A stretch of 64,000 bases of DNA. It comes from Deltaproteobacteria bacterium (GTDB lineage: Bacteria > Lernaellota > Lernaellaia > JACKCT01). The notes below the pieces were generated by a model. That model was given only the letters and a program-made list of their open reading frames with translations. It searched no databases and was not told the origin of the DNA. The stretch is from positions 372,001 to 436,000 of the forward strand of contig JAOSJX010000001.1 of NCBI GenBank assembly GCA_027493875.1. Reading direction: 5' to 3'. The position numbers were made by a program, and so were the translations under genes. This document shows, piece after piece, positions 19,199-28,575 of this stretch; within the stretch, counting starts at the first letter, position 1, and each line of letters starts with the position of its first letter.

Positions 19199-21008
19199 TC
19201 AGCCGCCGCTCGCGGGGCAGACGCTGTTGAATTTCACGTCAAGCGACTTGGCTTCGACCGTCTGGCCGAAATCGTTCAGGTAATTCCAGTACGCGTTGAA
19301 CACGCGGCAGAACGTCTCGTCGTTCGCCGGCGGCATTTTTTCCGCCGTGCTGACGCAAGACGTATTTGAACCGCGCGCGATCCGGCGGCCAGGCACATGG
19401 ATTTGTAGCGCCGGTACCGGACCTCGTTCTGAAGGCTGTCCGCCGCCAGCAGCTTCGCGGATTCCGCGAAGAGCAGCAGCACGTCGGCCTTGTTCTCCCA
19501 ATCGAATCCCGCGTCCAACGTGTACTTCTTCTGCGCGACGACGCCCAGGTAATCCTTGTTCAGATACAGGTTGTAGATCCACCCGACCAGCGTGTCGCCG
19601 TAGGCTTTTTGGAGCCGCGCGGCCACGTCGGGATTGTCCTTCTCGTAGCGGTAGAAACTCTTGCCGACTTCCGGCGTCACCTTGTTGACGACCTGCATCA
19701 AACGCAGTCCGCGCCGCGCGTGCAGAAAGCCCTTCTTGTAGAACTCGACGAGCTTCATCGTGTTGTCGGACCGGTAGCGGCTGCAAAGAAACGCGATGTC
19801 GAGATCCATCACGGCCTTCGCCTTGTGCGAGGACGCGCGCTTGCGTCCCTCGTCGTAGAAAAACAGGGCTTTGTGGAACAGGTCCTCGGAACCGGGATTC
19901 GTCGGGTCGTACTGCTCGCCGGCGCGGTTGCCCTTGTAGCGATACATGCCGACCAGCACGTTGTTGTCGAAGTAGGTCAGCTCGAGCAGTTCGGTCATCC
20001 AGAGCTTGAGCGCCTCCAGGTTGCCCTGGCGCGTGGCGTTTTCGCCCTTGTTCGGATCGATGTTGGTGAACCGGTCCGTCAGCATGCGGAGCCGAGCGCC
20101 GAGCCACCGTTGGCGCCCGCGGTCCCCTTCATCCTTGATGATGCGGTCCATCACCATATTCACGAAGCCGGGGTTGTTCGGGTCGCCGGGAATGCCGACC
20201 GTCCAAACGATGATCTGGTCGGACACGGCCTCCGGAAATCCTTCCTCGGCGTGACGCATGACGATGGCGTCCCACATCTCGCGGACGGCCTTTTTCTCCA
20301 TTTCGGACTTTTCCGCGTCCGCCGGAATCGTATCGAGGCTCAGCATGCGCGTCTTGCCGAGGTCGAACGAGGCGACCTTATCGTAGCCCGCCTTCAGCGA
20401 GGCTTCGAGATCGCCCATCGCGCCGGTGAGCGCGGTCGTTCCGCCGCCGCTGCCGGTGGAATACGCGCGCATCCGGGCCTGGCCGCAGAGCTTCATGATT
20501 TCGCCGCGCTGCGGGTGGGACGAAATCTGCGCTTCGCTCGTATCGCACAGATTCACCACCGCCTGCGCCTGCCCGGCGGAGAGCTGGGCGGCCATCGCGG
20601 CCGGATCGAGCCCGCCGACCGGGGCGCTGAAGGCCGCCGGGGTCGAACTCGGCGCCGCCGGCGTGGACGGCACGGGCGCCGACGGGGCCGGGGCCGACGG
20701 GGTGGACGGCGCCGAGAAACTCGTGTCGTCGTAACTCGGCACGCCGGGAACGTCGGGTTCCGGCGTGGGCGCCGGTTCCGGCGCCGCCGGAGCGCCGCCG
20801 CCCTGCGCTTTGGCGCAGAGCGATTTGAGCGTCGGCGACGACGCGACTTCCGACGCGTTTTCGTTGCAGAGTTGGACGACCTCGTCGGTCATGCCGACCT
20901 CGAGAAAGGCCTGCAACTCCGCGGGGTCAAGCCCCCAACTGGCGGTGGCGCTCGCCAAAATCAAAACGGCCGAAACGGCCAGAACACGATAAAGAGATCC
21001 CTCTTCAT
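19199..21008 (-). CDS. large secreted helical protein of the motor operon
   Basis: About 603 aa. ATG with GAGG six bases upstream gives MK, but the frame reaches the signal core (LAVSAVLILASATASWG) only if one A is restored in an A-run just after the start. The N-terminal half holds two similar 40-residue units (DPAELQAFLEVG...VVQLCNENASEV and DPAAMAAQLSAG...VVNLCDTSEAQI) separated by a Pro/Ala/Ser linker of about 70 residues. The rest is long and helical, TPR-like in amphipathicity (KALFFYDEGRKRASS; MDLDIAFLCSRYR). A second indel near 19370 changes the last 60 residues; the other frame ends FNSVCPASGG. Role unknown; GltE-like TPR scaffold is a hypothesis. Confidence 0.65.
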
Positions 21009-21040
21009 GAATTCCTCGCTCCCCGATGCGTTGCTCTCGG

Positions 21041-22021
21041 TTACATCCGCTGCCACGCGGCGACGATCACATTATTCTGACACTGAATCTTGATGTTGCC
21101 GTAGATGTGGACACCCGGATTGTTCAGACACTTGACCTGCAAACCGGCGATGGGACCGGAAATCGATACCGGTTTCCATTCGCCGGATACTCCCGATTGT
21201 TCTTGTTTCGGACGGCCGCCGACCTCCCCGAGCTTCACCTCGACGCCGCCACCGTCCTGGCCGCCGCGGCCCTTGCCGCCGCCGATGTTGCCGATGGCCG
21301 GCCCGCCGTCGGCCGCGTCGCCGCCGGCGCGCCCCGAGCCGATCTTGTCGAGCGAGACGTTGTTCATCGACGTATCGCGCGACGTGAAGACCTTGGCGAT
21401 GTCCGGCGCCTCGGTATCGGCGACCGCGGTGACGCGGAGCTTGGCGCTCACGTTCGACACCTGCTGCCGCTGGCGCTCCACCTGCTTCATCTGGACTTTC
21501 ATCTCCTCCTGCTTCGGCTTATTGATCACCAGCGGCTTCAGCGGAGGAGGCGTCGGCGTCGGCGGAGGCGTCGGCGTCGGGGTCGGTTTGGGCGGCGGCG
21601 TCGGCTTCGGCGTCGGCTTCGGCGTCGGCGTCGCCTGATTGAAGACGTCCATCGTGCGCTCTTTGGCGAGCCGCACCACCGTCGGGTCGATCGCGAAGAG
21701 CAGCATCACGAACAGCGCGATGATGCCGGCCGTCGCCCGGTTTTCCCACTTTGAAAAATAATCCTTCAGCCCTTCGACGATCGCCTGACGCAGCGCCGCG
21801 CGTTCGGAGTACTCGGTCGGATGCGGCACCTTGTACTGCATCGCGTCGGTATTCGAAAAATTCCGCGGGTCGTGCAGGAACGCCTCGATCGAGAGATCGA
21901 ACGACCACGACATGCTCGACAATTCGGCTTCGTGGACCTTGGCGGCGTCGATCTCGAACTGAATTTCGTTGAGATCCTCGGCGAGCGCCTGCGGCGTTTG
22001 GACGGTGTCCGCGGGGTTCAT
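21041..22021 (-). CDS. TonB-like trans-envelope protein 2
   Basis: Intact, 326 aa. A cytoplasmic N-terminal region of about 95 residues (SSMSWSFDLSIEAFLHDPRNF; DYFSKWENRAT) is nearly identical to that of the preceding gene. TM helix (AGIIALFVMLLFAIDPTVV) near 100-118. A Pro/Thr/Lys linker (TPTPKPTPKPTPPPKP) should span the periplasm, followed by a Gly-rich stretch and a conserved C-terminal domain (SGPIAGLQVKCLNNPGVHIY, ending VIVAAWQRM). The plan matches TonB, but the C-terminal domain is not classical TonB. It starts in an ATGA overlap with the upstream stop. Confidence 0.78.
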   Translation of the reverse strand: MNPADTVQTPQALAEDLNEIQFEIDAAKVHEAELSSMSWSFDLSIEAFLHDPRNFSNTDAMQYKVPHPTEYSERAALRQAIVEGLKDYFSKWENRATAGIIALFVMLLFAIDPTVVRLAKERTMDVFNQATPTPKPTPKPTPPPKPTPTPTPPPTPTPPPLKPLVINKPKQEEMKVQMKQVERQRQQVSNVSAKLRVTAVADTEAPDIAKVFTSRDTSMNNVSLDKIGSGRAGGDAADGGPAIGNIGGGKGRGGQDGGGVEVKLGEVGGRPKQEQSGVSGEWKPVSISGPIAGLQVKCLNNPGVHIYGNIKIQCQNNVIVAAWQRM

Positions 22022-22895
22022 GGACCCGTCCTTTGCCACGCGGCCACGATGCGGTTGTCCCGGCACTCGATTTTCGTGTCGCCGAAGACGTGCAGGCCCG
22101 GATTATTGAAACACTTGACCTGCCAACCGGCGATCGGGCCGGAAACGGCGACTTTTTCCATTCGCCCGACAGGTCGCTCCCCGGCGTCTTCGGGCCGGCA
22201 TGCTGCGGAGGTCCAAACGGCCCCACCGGTCCCGTGGTCGAACCCGGGTCCGACGTCCGCGTTCCGGTTGGAAGCGCAAAATCGAATTCGGCCGGGTCCG
22301 TACGATCCGTTTTGATGCCGATCACCGGCCGTTGCCCCGGATTCGCGGCCCGGTTCCGGTTTGGAACAACGCTTTCGAGTTTCCACGGGGTATTTTGCGG
22401 TGTATTCGCAACCAGAGGTTTGAGTTGATACGGCGTCGGCGTGGGGGTAACCGGTTTCGGCGTGGGCGTCTTGGGCGCCGGGGTCGGCAGCGGGCGGGGC
22501 TTCGGCGTTGCGACGTCCATGGGCGGCGCCGTCAGTTCCGTTTTCCGCTGGGGCGCGACTTTTGTCTCGATCATGCACATCAAAATCGCGAACAGCACGG
22601 CGACGCCGACCGTCGCGCGGTTTTCCCATTTCGAGAAATACTCATTGAGGGCCGCGGCCACCAGTTGCCGCATGGCCTCGCGGTCCGAATAGGCCGCCGG
22701 ATGCGGCATCGTCGCGGGAAAGGCGGCATAGACCTTCGAGAAATTCCGGGGATCGTGAAGGAACGCGTCGATCGAAAGATCGAAGGACCACGACATGCTC
22801 GACAGCTCGGCGGCGTGGTTTCGCGCGGCCCGCATCTGAAATTCGGCGCCGTCGAAACGTTCGTCGCGCGTCTGCGTCCGTTCCCCGGTGGTCAT
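22018..22895 (-). CDS. TonB-like trans-envelope protein 1, frameshifted
   Basis: Paralogue of the next gene. ATG start with AAGGAA upstream. Shared cytoplasmic segment (AAELSSMSWSFDLSIDAFLH), TM helix (VGVAVLFAILMCMIETKV), Pro-rich linker (PTPAPKTPTPKPVTPTPTP) and C-terminal domain (SGPIAGWQVKCFNNPGLHVF; NRIVAAWQRTGP). One A is missing in an A5 run near 22155: as read the frame changes after EWKK, and adding the base restores the paralogous C-terminus. About 292 aa. Two TonB-like subunits with one stator parallel GltG and GltJ of Myxococcus. Confidence 0.78.
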
Positions 22896-22908
22896 GGCGT
22901 GTTCCTTT

Positions 22909-23853
22909 TTACTCCAGCGAATCCAGCGGATTTTCCGGCGCCGCGGGAGCGGAGGGAGTGCCCGGACCGCCGAAGCCCTGCGGGCCCGTCACGTCCGGCG
23001 CCCCGATGTACGAACCGAACCACGAATCCTGATTGACCTTGTACTGCGTCAAGTTGAAGCCCGTGAAAAGCCGGTAAACGCGGTAATTGATGTCGGGCGT
23101 CATTTTGGTGGCCTTCGCCGTAAAGCACGAATTGTACACCACGAGACCGTAGTCGACGTAAATGGCGACGTTGCGTTCGCCGTAGTACTTCGTGAAGAAA
23201 ATGACGTCCCTGAAGCTGATGTCCATGGGATTCAGGATTTCTTCCGAATAGCGTGCTATGGCCTGCTCCAACCCCTCGCCGCGGACGCGCACCTTCCATG
23301 GAAGCTGAAGCACTTCCTGAATGTAACGCTCGGCCGAGCACAGGTTGATGCCGCGGTTCATTTGATCGACGATCGCCGGCGTCACGACCGAGCCCTCCAT
23401 GAGGGCGATGCGATCCTGCGCCAGCACCTCGGCGTTGGGATAGGCGATGCCGCAGGTGAGTTCCTGAATGTTCATCTCGATGATGTACTGGTATTTGCCC
23501 TCGAGCGACCGATAGCCGATAAGGCCCTTCATCTCGATGTCGTAAAGGCACTCGTTGAGCCGGTCGGCGATCGAAAAAAAGAACTCCAGGCCTGCGCCGC
23601 GTAGGGCTGATAGCGGTCCTTGCTGTTTTTGTAGAAGCTCATGCCGAGCTTCTTTTCGTAGAACTCGAGCGAGTTGTGAAACAGGCCGTAGGAGGGAGGA
23701 TCGTTGAGCGGCTCGCGCATCAGCGTGTCCTGGTTGCCGAGTCCCTGGGCGTCGGGCCCGTACGACTCTTTCGCCGCGCAGGACGCGACGACGACCGCCG
23801 CGAGCACGACCACCGCCAGCGTCAAATATTGGCCAAAGCGATTCCTGGAGCAT
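22909..23853 (-). CDS. lipoprotein of the motor operon
   Basis: About 314 aa. ATG preceded by GGAAGGACGGGG; reaching the hydrophobic core (LTLAVVVLAAVVVASC) needs a one-base correction near the start. The lipobox VASC predicts lipidation at that Cys. A second indel near 23590 (T-run) separates the first 70 residues from GLEFFFSIADRLNE onward. The main body is alpha/beta (VIFFTKYYGERNVAIYVDYG) with a Pro/Gly-rich end (APAAPENPLDSLE). No family recognised. An outer-membrane lipoprotein partner of the adjacent beta-barrel (compare GltK) is plausible. Confidence 0.68.
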   Translation of the reverse strand: MLQESLWPIFDAGGGRARGGRRRVLRGERVVRARRPGTRQPGHADARAAQRSSLLRPVSQLARVLRKEARHELLQKQQGPLSALRGAGLEFFFSIADRLNECLYDIEMKGLIGYRSLEGKYQYIIEMNIQELTCGIAYPNAEVLAQDRIALMEGSVVTPAIVDQMNRGINLCSAERYIQEVLQLPWKVRVRGEGLEQAIARYSEEILNPMDISFRDVIFFTKYYGERNVAIYVDYGLVVYNSCFTAKATKMTPDINYRVYRLFTGFNLTQYKVNQDSWFGSYIGAPDVTGPQGFGGPGTPSAPAAPENPLDSLE

Positions 23854-23870
23854 CTTTCCCCGTCCTTCCT

Positions 23871-24905
23871 CTAGTATGTCATGATGTGGAACTGTTTCAA
23901 ATCGCGCGCGAGGCCGAAAAACACCCGCAGGGTCGGCGATCCGACGCCGTCCAGAACGCCGGCGCCGACGCCCAGCGTCATCGCCGTAAAGTTCAGTCCG
24001 CGGAAATATTTCCGATAGGCCGCCATGACCTCCGCGTAGTCTTCGCGCGAGTCGCCCATGAAGTCGTTCGCAAAGGTCAGCACTTTGGAATCGAGCACAA
24101 GTTCCGAGCCGTAGCTGAAACGGAACTTGGCGCCGCCGCCGAAGATGATTTCGTCTTCGATGTTGTAGTCGCCCGGGCTCGACGAGGAAATCTCGGCCGA
24201 CAGGCCCGGCAGCGCGGCGCGCGATTTGCGCGAATAGTATTTGTATCCGCCGTTGAAAACGATGGTCCACCACTCGCGGCCGAGATCCAAAACCAAACGC
24301 GGCGCCACCGTGACGCCGCCGTCGGACACAAAGTTGTTTTCCTTGTAGAGGACGGGAAACCCGACCGTCGTCACGGCGCCGACGCCCAGGCACCGCGCGA
24401 GGCGGTTGATGCCGATGAGCTTGACGTCGAAGCGCAGGTCCTCGAGCGCGGAGCTGTCGGTGTCTCCGTCGATCACCTGCCCTTTGGGCCGGTTCGGATC
24501 GTCCGCGTCGAATTCGTCGGCGCGGGGATGGGGATAGACCTCGCCGAAATCGGCGTCGAACGCGCGCGTCGCGATGAACGGCACCGCGACGCCGACGTTG
24601 ACGTACTCCCACAGTCCGACGCCGAACACGCCCGTAAGCGCGAGCTGGTTCGTCAGCAGCGCTTTTTCCGTGTCGCGGTCGGGTGGGGGCTCGTAATCCA
24701 GCGTGTTCAACGCATCGTCCGCGAACACGCCGTAGTACATGCGGAACATGCCGAGCGGCTCGGAGCCGTACGACACGATCAGGCCGCTGCCGTCCACGGT
24801 CGGGTGGAAGTAGTGAATGTTTTTGTCGAGAAGGTCCTGCGCTCCGGCCGAGGACGCGAGAGCGACGATAAGAAGGGTCGCAACGAAGAGCGCTTTGATC
24901 TTCAT
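23871..24905 (-). CDS. outer-membrane beta-barrel protein, first gene of the motor operon
   Basis: Intact, 344 aa. Signal peptide MKIKALFVATLLIVALASSAGA. The mature N-terminus (NIHYFHPTVDGSGLIVSYG) matches the paralogue at 15081-16041. Successive amphipathic strands (LALTGVFGVGLWEYVNVGVAVPFIA; GVGAVTTVGFPVLY; WWTIVFNGGYKYY; AKFRFSYGSELVLDS) and the ending TLRVFFGLARDLKQFHIMTY fit a 12-16-strand porin-like barrel. It lies about 130 nt downstream of the best promoter in the region. By position and fold it could be the outer-membrane pore or anchor of the machine (compare GltA/GltB/GltH). No TonB-receptor plug domain is present. Confidence 0.8.
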   Translation of the reverse strand: MKIKALFVATLLIVALASSAGAQDLLDKNIHYFHPTVDGSGLIVSYGSEPLGMFRMYYGVFADDALNTLDYEPPPDRDTEKALLTNQLALTGVFGVGLWEYVNVGVAVPFIATRAFDADFGEVYPHPRADEFDADDPNRPKGQVIDGDTDSSALEDLRFDVKLIGINRLARCLGVGAVTTVGFPVLYKENNFVSDGGVTVAPRLVLDLGREWWTIVFNGGYKYYSRKSRAALPGLSAEISSSSPGDYNIEDEIIFGGGAKFRFSYGSELVLDSKVLTFANDFMGDSREDYAEVMAAYRKYFRGLNFTAMTLGVGAGVLDGVGSPTLRVFFGLARDLKQFHIMTY

Positions 24906-25041
24906 AGGGATGGCATTCCTTCCTCTCATTCCGGCCATGCTGGGAGCGCCGCGCGCATTCGCAAATACAGGGAAATTTTCGGCTGTTATCGAATCTCCGG
25001 CCCCGCGTACCGTGGCACGCGCGGTCGTTTTTGGACGCTGT

Positions 25042-25070
25042 ATTAAACATACGGCCTTTGTGGTTGTCAA
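25042..25070 (-). promoter_or_regulatory. near-consensus sigma-70 promoter of the motor operon
   Basis: TTGACA at 25070-25065, 17-bp spacer, TTTAAT at 25047-25042 on the minus strand. It drives the genes from 24905 down to 16115 with a 5' leader of about 130 nt. Confidence 0.8.
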
Positions 25071-25168
25071 GGACAGAAACGGTGCCGATTTGCGCTTTGT
25101 TTTCCGTGGTTTCGGACCGCGCGCGCGGCCCGAAAAATCGACCGGAAAAGCGGCCCGCCGAAGCGCGG

Positions 25169-26058
25169 TCAGGGGCGACTTCCGAAGAACAAAACGACGA
25201 GCAAAACCGCCGCGGCGCCGAGCGCCCAATAGACCCACCGCGGGAAATTCCGCGCGCGCGGCGTCCGCGGGCCGCTCGCGGCGCTCGGGGGCGGCGCGTC
25301 GGTCGCGCCGAGGTAGCGCCAGCGCTCCGCGCCGATCTCGAGAAGATCGCCGGGCGCGAGGGCGACGCCGCGGACCTTCGCCCCGTTGACGCGAATCCCG
25401 TTGGCGCTTCCGAGGTCGTACACATAGTGCGTGCCTTGTCTCCAAACGATGCGCGCGTGGCGGCGCGACACGTCATGATCCGCGATCACGAGATGACAAT
25501 CGGCCGCGCGGCCGATGAAAAAAATCGCGCGTTCCGATGCCGACGGCGGAGCCCGACGTTCCCTCGTCGGGACGCAGGACGAATCCGAGGGCGGCGTCCC
25601 CCGGACCCGCGGGTTCCACCGCGGCGCCGACGCGGGCGGTGTGGTCCGCCGCGTCTTCGGGATCGTCGGGCGCCACATCCGGCGGACGCAGCCCTCAGGT
25701 GCCGCACGGCGTCGGCCGTCAGCAGCAGCGTGTCCTGCCGCCCGCCGCGAGCTTCGCGGCGGCGCTCCACGCGCAGGCGGTGGAGCCCGATGCCGATCTC
25801 CTGCCCTTCCTCGACCTCGGCTTCCTTGCCGGCCGGCAGTCCGTCGACCAGCACGCCGTTGTCGCTGCCGAGGTCCACTATTTTGAGAGTCTTTTCGCCG
25901 GGGAAAAGTTCCGCGTGGAAGCGCGAGACCTCGAGCCCCGAAAGCTCGATATCGTTGGCGCCGTCGCGGCCGATCCGCGTGGGCGACGCCGCGACGGGGT
26001 ACTCCGTCCGCGCGCCGCCCGCGTCCGCGATCAGACACCATACGTTCTTACCCGCCAC
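25169..26058 (-). CDS. twin-FHA-domain tail-anchored membrane protein
   Basis: Predicted phosphothreonine reader at the inner membrane. GTG start with GAGAGG upstream. FHA domain 1 (residues about 25-95): RIGRDGANDIEL, SRFHAELF, DLGSDNGVLVDG. FHA domain 2 (about 175-245): FFIGRAADCHLVI, DVSRRHARIVW, YDLGSANGIRVNG. A C-terminal TM helix (WVYWALGAAAVLLVVLFFG) ends the protein. Two indels (about 25695 and a run of A near 25525) break the linker between domains; length about 296 aa. It begins 22 bases after namZ, so it is probably the last gene of the ftsE operon, and sits just before the motor-operon promoter. FHA domains occur in GltG/NfsG of the Myxococcus machine. Confidence 0.82.
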
Positions 26059-26079
26059 CGGCGCCTCTCTTTCTCCGCG

Positions 26080-27249
26080 TCATTCGTATAAGAGGAAGGC
26101 CCGCCGCGTTTCGCGGAAGGCTTCCGTATCGTCGTTGTCGAGCACGAGATCGTCCACCAACCCGCCTTCGTCGATGCGTTTTCTTAATGCATCCGATCCA
26201 TAGAGCAGGTCGATCGCGGGAATATCCCGGACGAACTCATACGCCTCGCGCCGCCACGTCCAGGCGTCCGGAAACAGGCGCCGCGCCAGCGCGAGCGCGT
26301 GCGCGTAGACGGCGAACGCGTCGAACGCGCGGCGATCGGTGACATGGACGTAAACACCGCCGCAAGCGTGCCCGGCGTGTTTTTGAAACGCCGGACGAAA
26401 CGTCACCGGACGAAACGCGCAACCCGCGAGATCGAGCGCGCGCAGCGCGTCCGCGAATGGGACGGCGTCGATGCCGGGCGCACCGAACTGCTCGAAGGGC
26501 GTCGTCGTGCCGCGCCCCTCGGACAGGGTCGTTCCTTCGATCAGGCATCCGCCGGGATAAACGGCCGCCGTCGCGGGGCTCGGCATGTTCGGGGACGGGG
26601 GTATCCACGGCAGTCCCGTTTCCTCGAAACGCATCGCGCGGCGCCACCCGCGCATCGGCACGACCGTCAGCGGCGCGTCGAGGCCGTGCTGCGCCGCGAG
26701 GAACCGCGCCATCTCGCCGGCCGTCAGCCCGTGGCGCACCGGCACCGGATAGAGACCGACGAACGATGTGAATCCCTCGCGCTGAACCGGACCGGAAACA
26801 ACTTCCCCGCCAAGGGGATTCGGGCGATCGAGAACGATCAACTCGCGCCCGTGTTCCGCGCACGTTTTCTGGCACAGCGCCATCGTCCAGAGAAACGTGT
26901 AGTAACGGGTGCCGACGTCCTGGAGATCGAACACGACGACGTCGACAAGATCCATCGCCTCGTCCGGCGGGGATAGCGACGACGGATCCGCGCCGTAGAG
27001 CGAGAAAACGGGAACACCCGACGCGAGGCGCCCGCCGCCGACGCTTTCCATATCCTGCGCCAAACCGGCGACGCCGTGCTCCGGCGCGAAAACGGCGGCG
27101 AGCCGGACCTCCGACGATTCTTCGCAGAAACGGAGAAGGGAGGCCATGCGCGGCGTGAACGAGGTGGCGTTGGCGACCAGGCCGACGCGCCGGCCGCGCA
27201 GCGTTGCCGCGGCGTTCTCGATGAATCCCTCGTTGCCCAGCCGAATCAT
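26080..27249 (-). CDS. namZ: exo-beta-N-acetylmuramidase NamZ family (DUF1343, GH171)
   Basis: Intact, 389 aa. Releases N-acetylmuramic acid from the non-reducing ends of peptidoglycan fragments; family members act in cell-wall turnover. Diagnostic blocks: VGLVANATSF, FAPEHGVAGLAQDMES, VFDLQDVGTRYYTFLWTM, LDRPNPLGGEVVSGP, VPVRHGLTAGEMA, SPNMPSPATAAVYPG and EGTTLSEGRGTTTPFEQFGAP. No obvious signal peptide is seen, so the enzyme may be cytoplasmic or exported by another route. It lies 35 bases downstream of the polysaccharide deacetylase in an operon devoted to peptidoglycan hydrolysis. Confidence 0.88.
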   Translation of the reverse strand: MIRLGNEGFIENAAATLRGRRVGLVANATSFTPRMASLLRFCEESSEVRLAAVFAPEHGVAGLAQDMESVGGGRLASGVPVFSLYGADPSSLSPPDEAMDLVDVVVFDLQDVGTRYYTFLWTMALCQKTCAEHGRELIVLDRPNPLGGEVVSGPVQREGFTSFVGLYPVPVRHGLTAGEMARFLAAQHGLDAPLTVVPMRGWRRAMRFEETGLPWIPPSPNMPSPATAAVYPGGCLIEGTTLSEGRGTTTPFEQFGAPGIDAVPFADALRALDLAGCAFRPVTFRPAFQKHAGHACGGVYVHVTDRRAFDAFAVYAHALALARRLFPDAWTWRREAYEFVRDIPAIDLLYGSDALRKRIDEGGLVDDLVLDNDDTEAFRETRRAFLLYE

Positions 27250-27283
27250 CGGTTCGTTCTCCGGTGTTCAGCGGGGCGTTTCG

Positions 27284-28550
27284 TCATCGGACGATGCTGC
27301 TCGGGGGCACGACACGGATCCCGTCGCGCGCCAGGTCGGGAAGTTTCCGGCGCAGCGCGCCGAGCGTGTTGTTATTCGGGTGTCCGATGGCGATCGCCAC
27401 GCCCTGGCGCTTGGCCACCGCGGCGAGCACGTCGAATTGATGAAGGATCTTGTCGGTCTCCGGGTCGTGATCGAGAAAGACGTTGCGAACCGCCGCCGGC
27501 ACGCCCAGGCGATGGGCCACGGCGTACGCGCGCGACGCGCCGATGGTCCGCGAATCGATGAAGTAGAGATTCTTTTTCTTCACGAGATCCATCACAAGGG
27601 CCATCTTGTCTTCGTCCTGCGTGAAGCGGCTGCCCATATGATTGTTCACGCCCGAGATGCCCGGCACCCAATCGAGTCCGTCGGAGGTGAGTTGCCGGAT
27701 CTCGGACGGCGTCATCCGGACGAACAACCCGCCGCGGCCCGGACGATTCGCCGGCTCGATCGCCTCCATCGGCAGATGCGCCATCACCTCCTTGCCCTTG
27801 ATCGTGGCGCGGCGGGCGAGATTCTGCCCGTAAGGCGTATGCGGCAGGAACGACAGCGTGATGGCTTCCGGAATTTCGATAAACTGCGTTTCGAGCACGT
27901 CGCGAAAGCCGATATCGTCGATGATGATCGCAATCCGCGGCGGCCCCGCGTATTCGCGCTTCGGCACTTTTTTCCTCGATGTCCGACAATACGAAAAACG
28001 GTTCCGCCCCCGCTTCGATCTCCACGTCGCGGCGCGTGAGGAACACGCGGTGCGTGTTGAGGCCCTCGATGTCCACGTTGATGCGAAACGTTTTGCCGTC
28101 GAGCTCCGCGGCTTCCACGCGCACGGTGCCGGAGAGCTGATGCATCTTGTCTTCAAATTTCCGCTGCGCCGCTTCGAACGAAAAATCCCCGGGAACCCAC
28201 AGCTCCCAAAACGTGTACTCCCACTTCCGGTCGCCCGCTTCTTTCGGCACGACGTAGTTGGAAATGAAATTGACCTTGGACAGCGCGAGATCGAAAAACG
28301 CCGAATAGGCCGAGCCCGTCGCCTTCACGACGAGGGTGGAGAAATCCATCACCTCCGGCGCCGGCGTCGCGGCCGCGCGCGCCCCGGCGCCGTCCGCGAG
28401 GCGCGACGCCGCGGACGTGACGATCGCGAGGCTGACGCCCGTGAAGATCAGAAAGCCCAGCAGCGCGACGCCGAAGATTTGTCCGGCGGGTAGCGCGGCG
28501 AGCCGCTCCCCAAGTTGATCGAACAATCCTTTTTTCGGCCGGATCGGCAT
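27284..28550 (-). CDS. divergent polysaccharide deacetylase family protein (YibQ-like)
   Basis: About 422 aa. An N-terminal TM helix (IFGVALLGFLIFTGVSLAIV, about 20-40) anchors a periplasmic region of about 160 residues; the C-terminal divergent polysaccharide deacetylase domain (PF04748) follows: RIAIIIDDIGFRD (metal-binding Asp pair), MAHLPMEA, GVNNHMGSRFTQD, YFIDSRTIGAS, VFLDHD and AIGHPNN. One indel in a T/A-run near 27970 separates VLSDIEEK from PKREYAGPP. In Escherichia coli yibQ lies next to envC; here the EnvC-like gene is two genes upstream. Whether the family still deacetylates glycan is unknown. Confidence 0.82.
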
Positions 28551-28575
28551 GCCGCGACGGTACCCCCGGCGACGC

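Noticed and set aside
19366..21093. 575-codon open frame opposite the large secreted protein
   Set aside because: Shadow frame: no start signal, Arg/His-rich, and it crosses the minus-strand promoter-proximal region of a well-supported operon.
16115..24905. Classical TonB-ExbB-ExbD import or Tol-Pal system
   Set aside because: No TonB-dependent receptor plug, TolB or Pal; two TonB-like and two ExbD-like paralogues with extra periplasmic subunits do not fit either set, though the stator family is shared.
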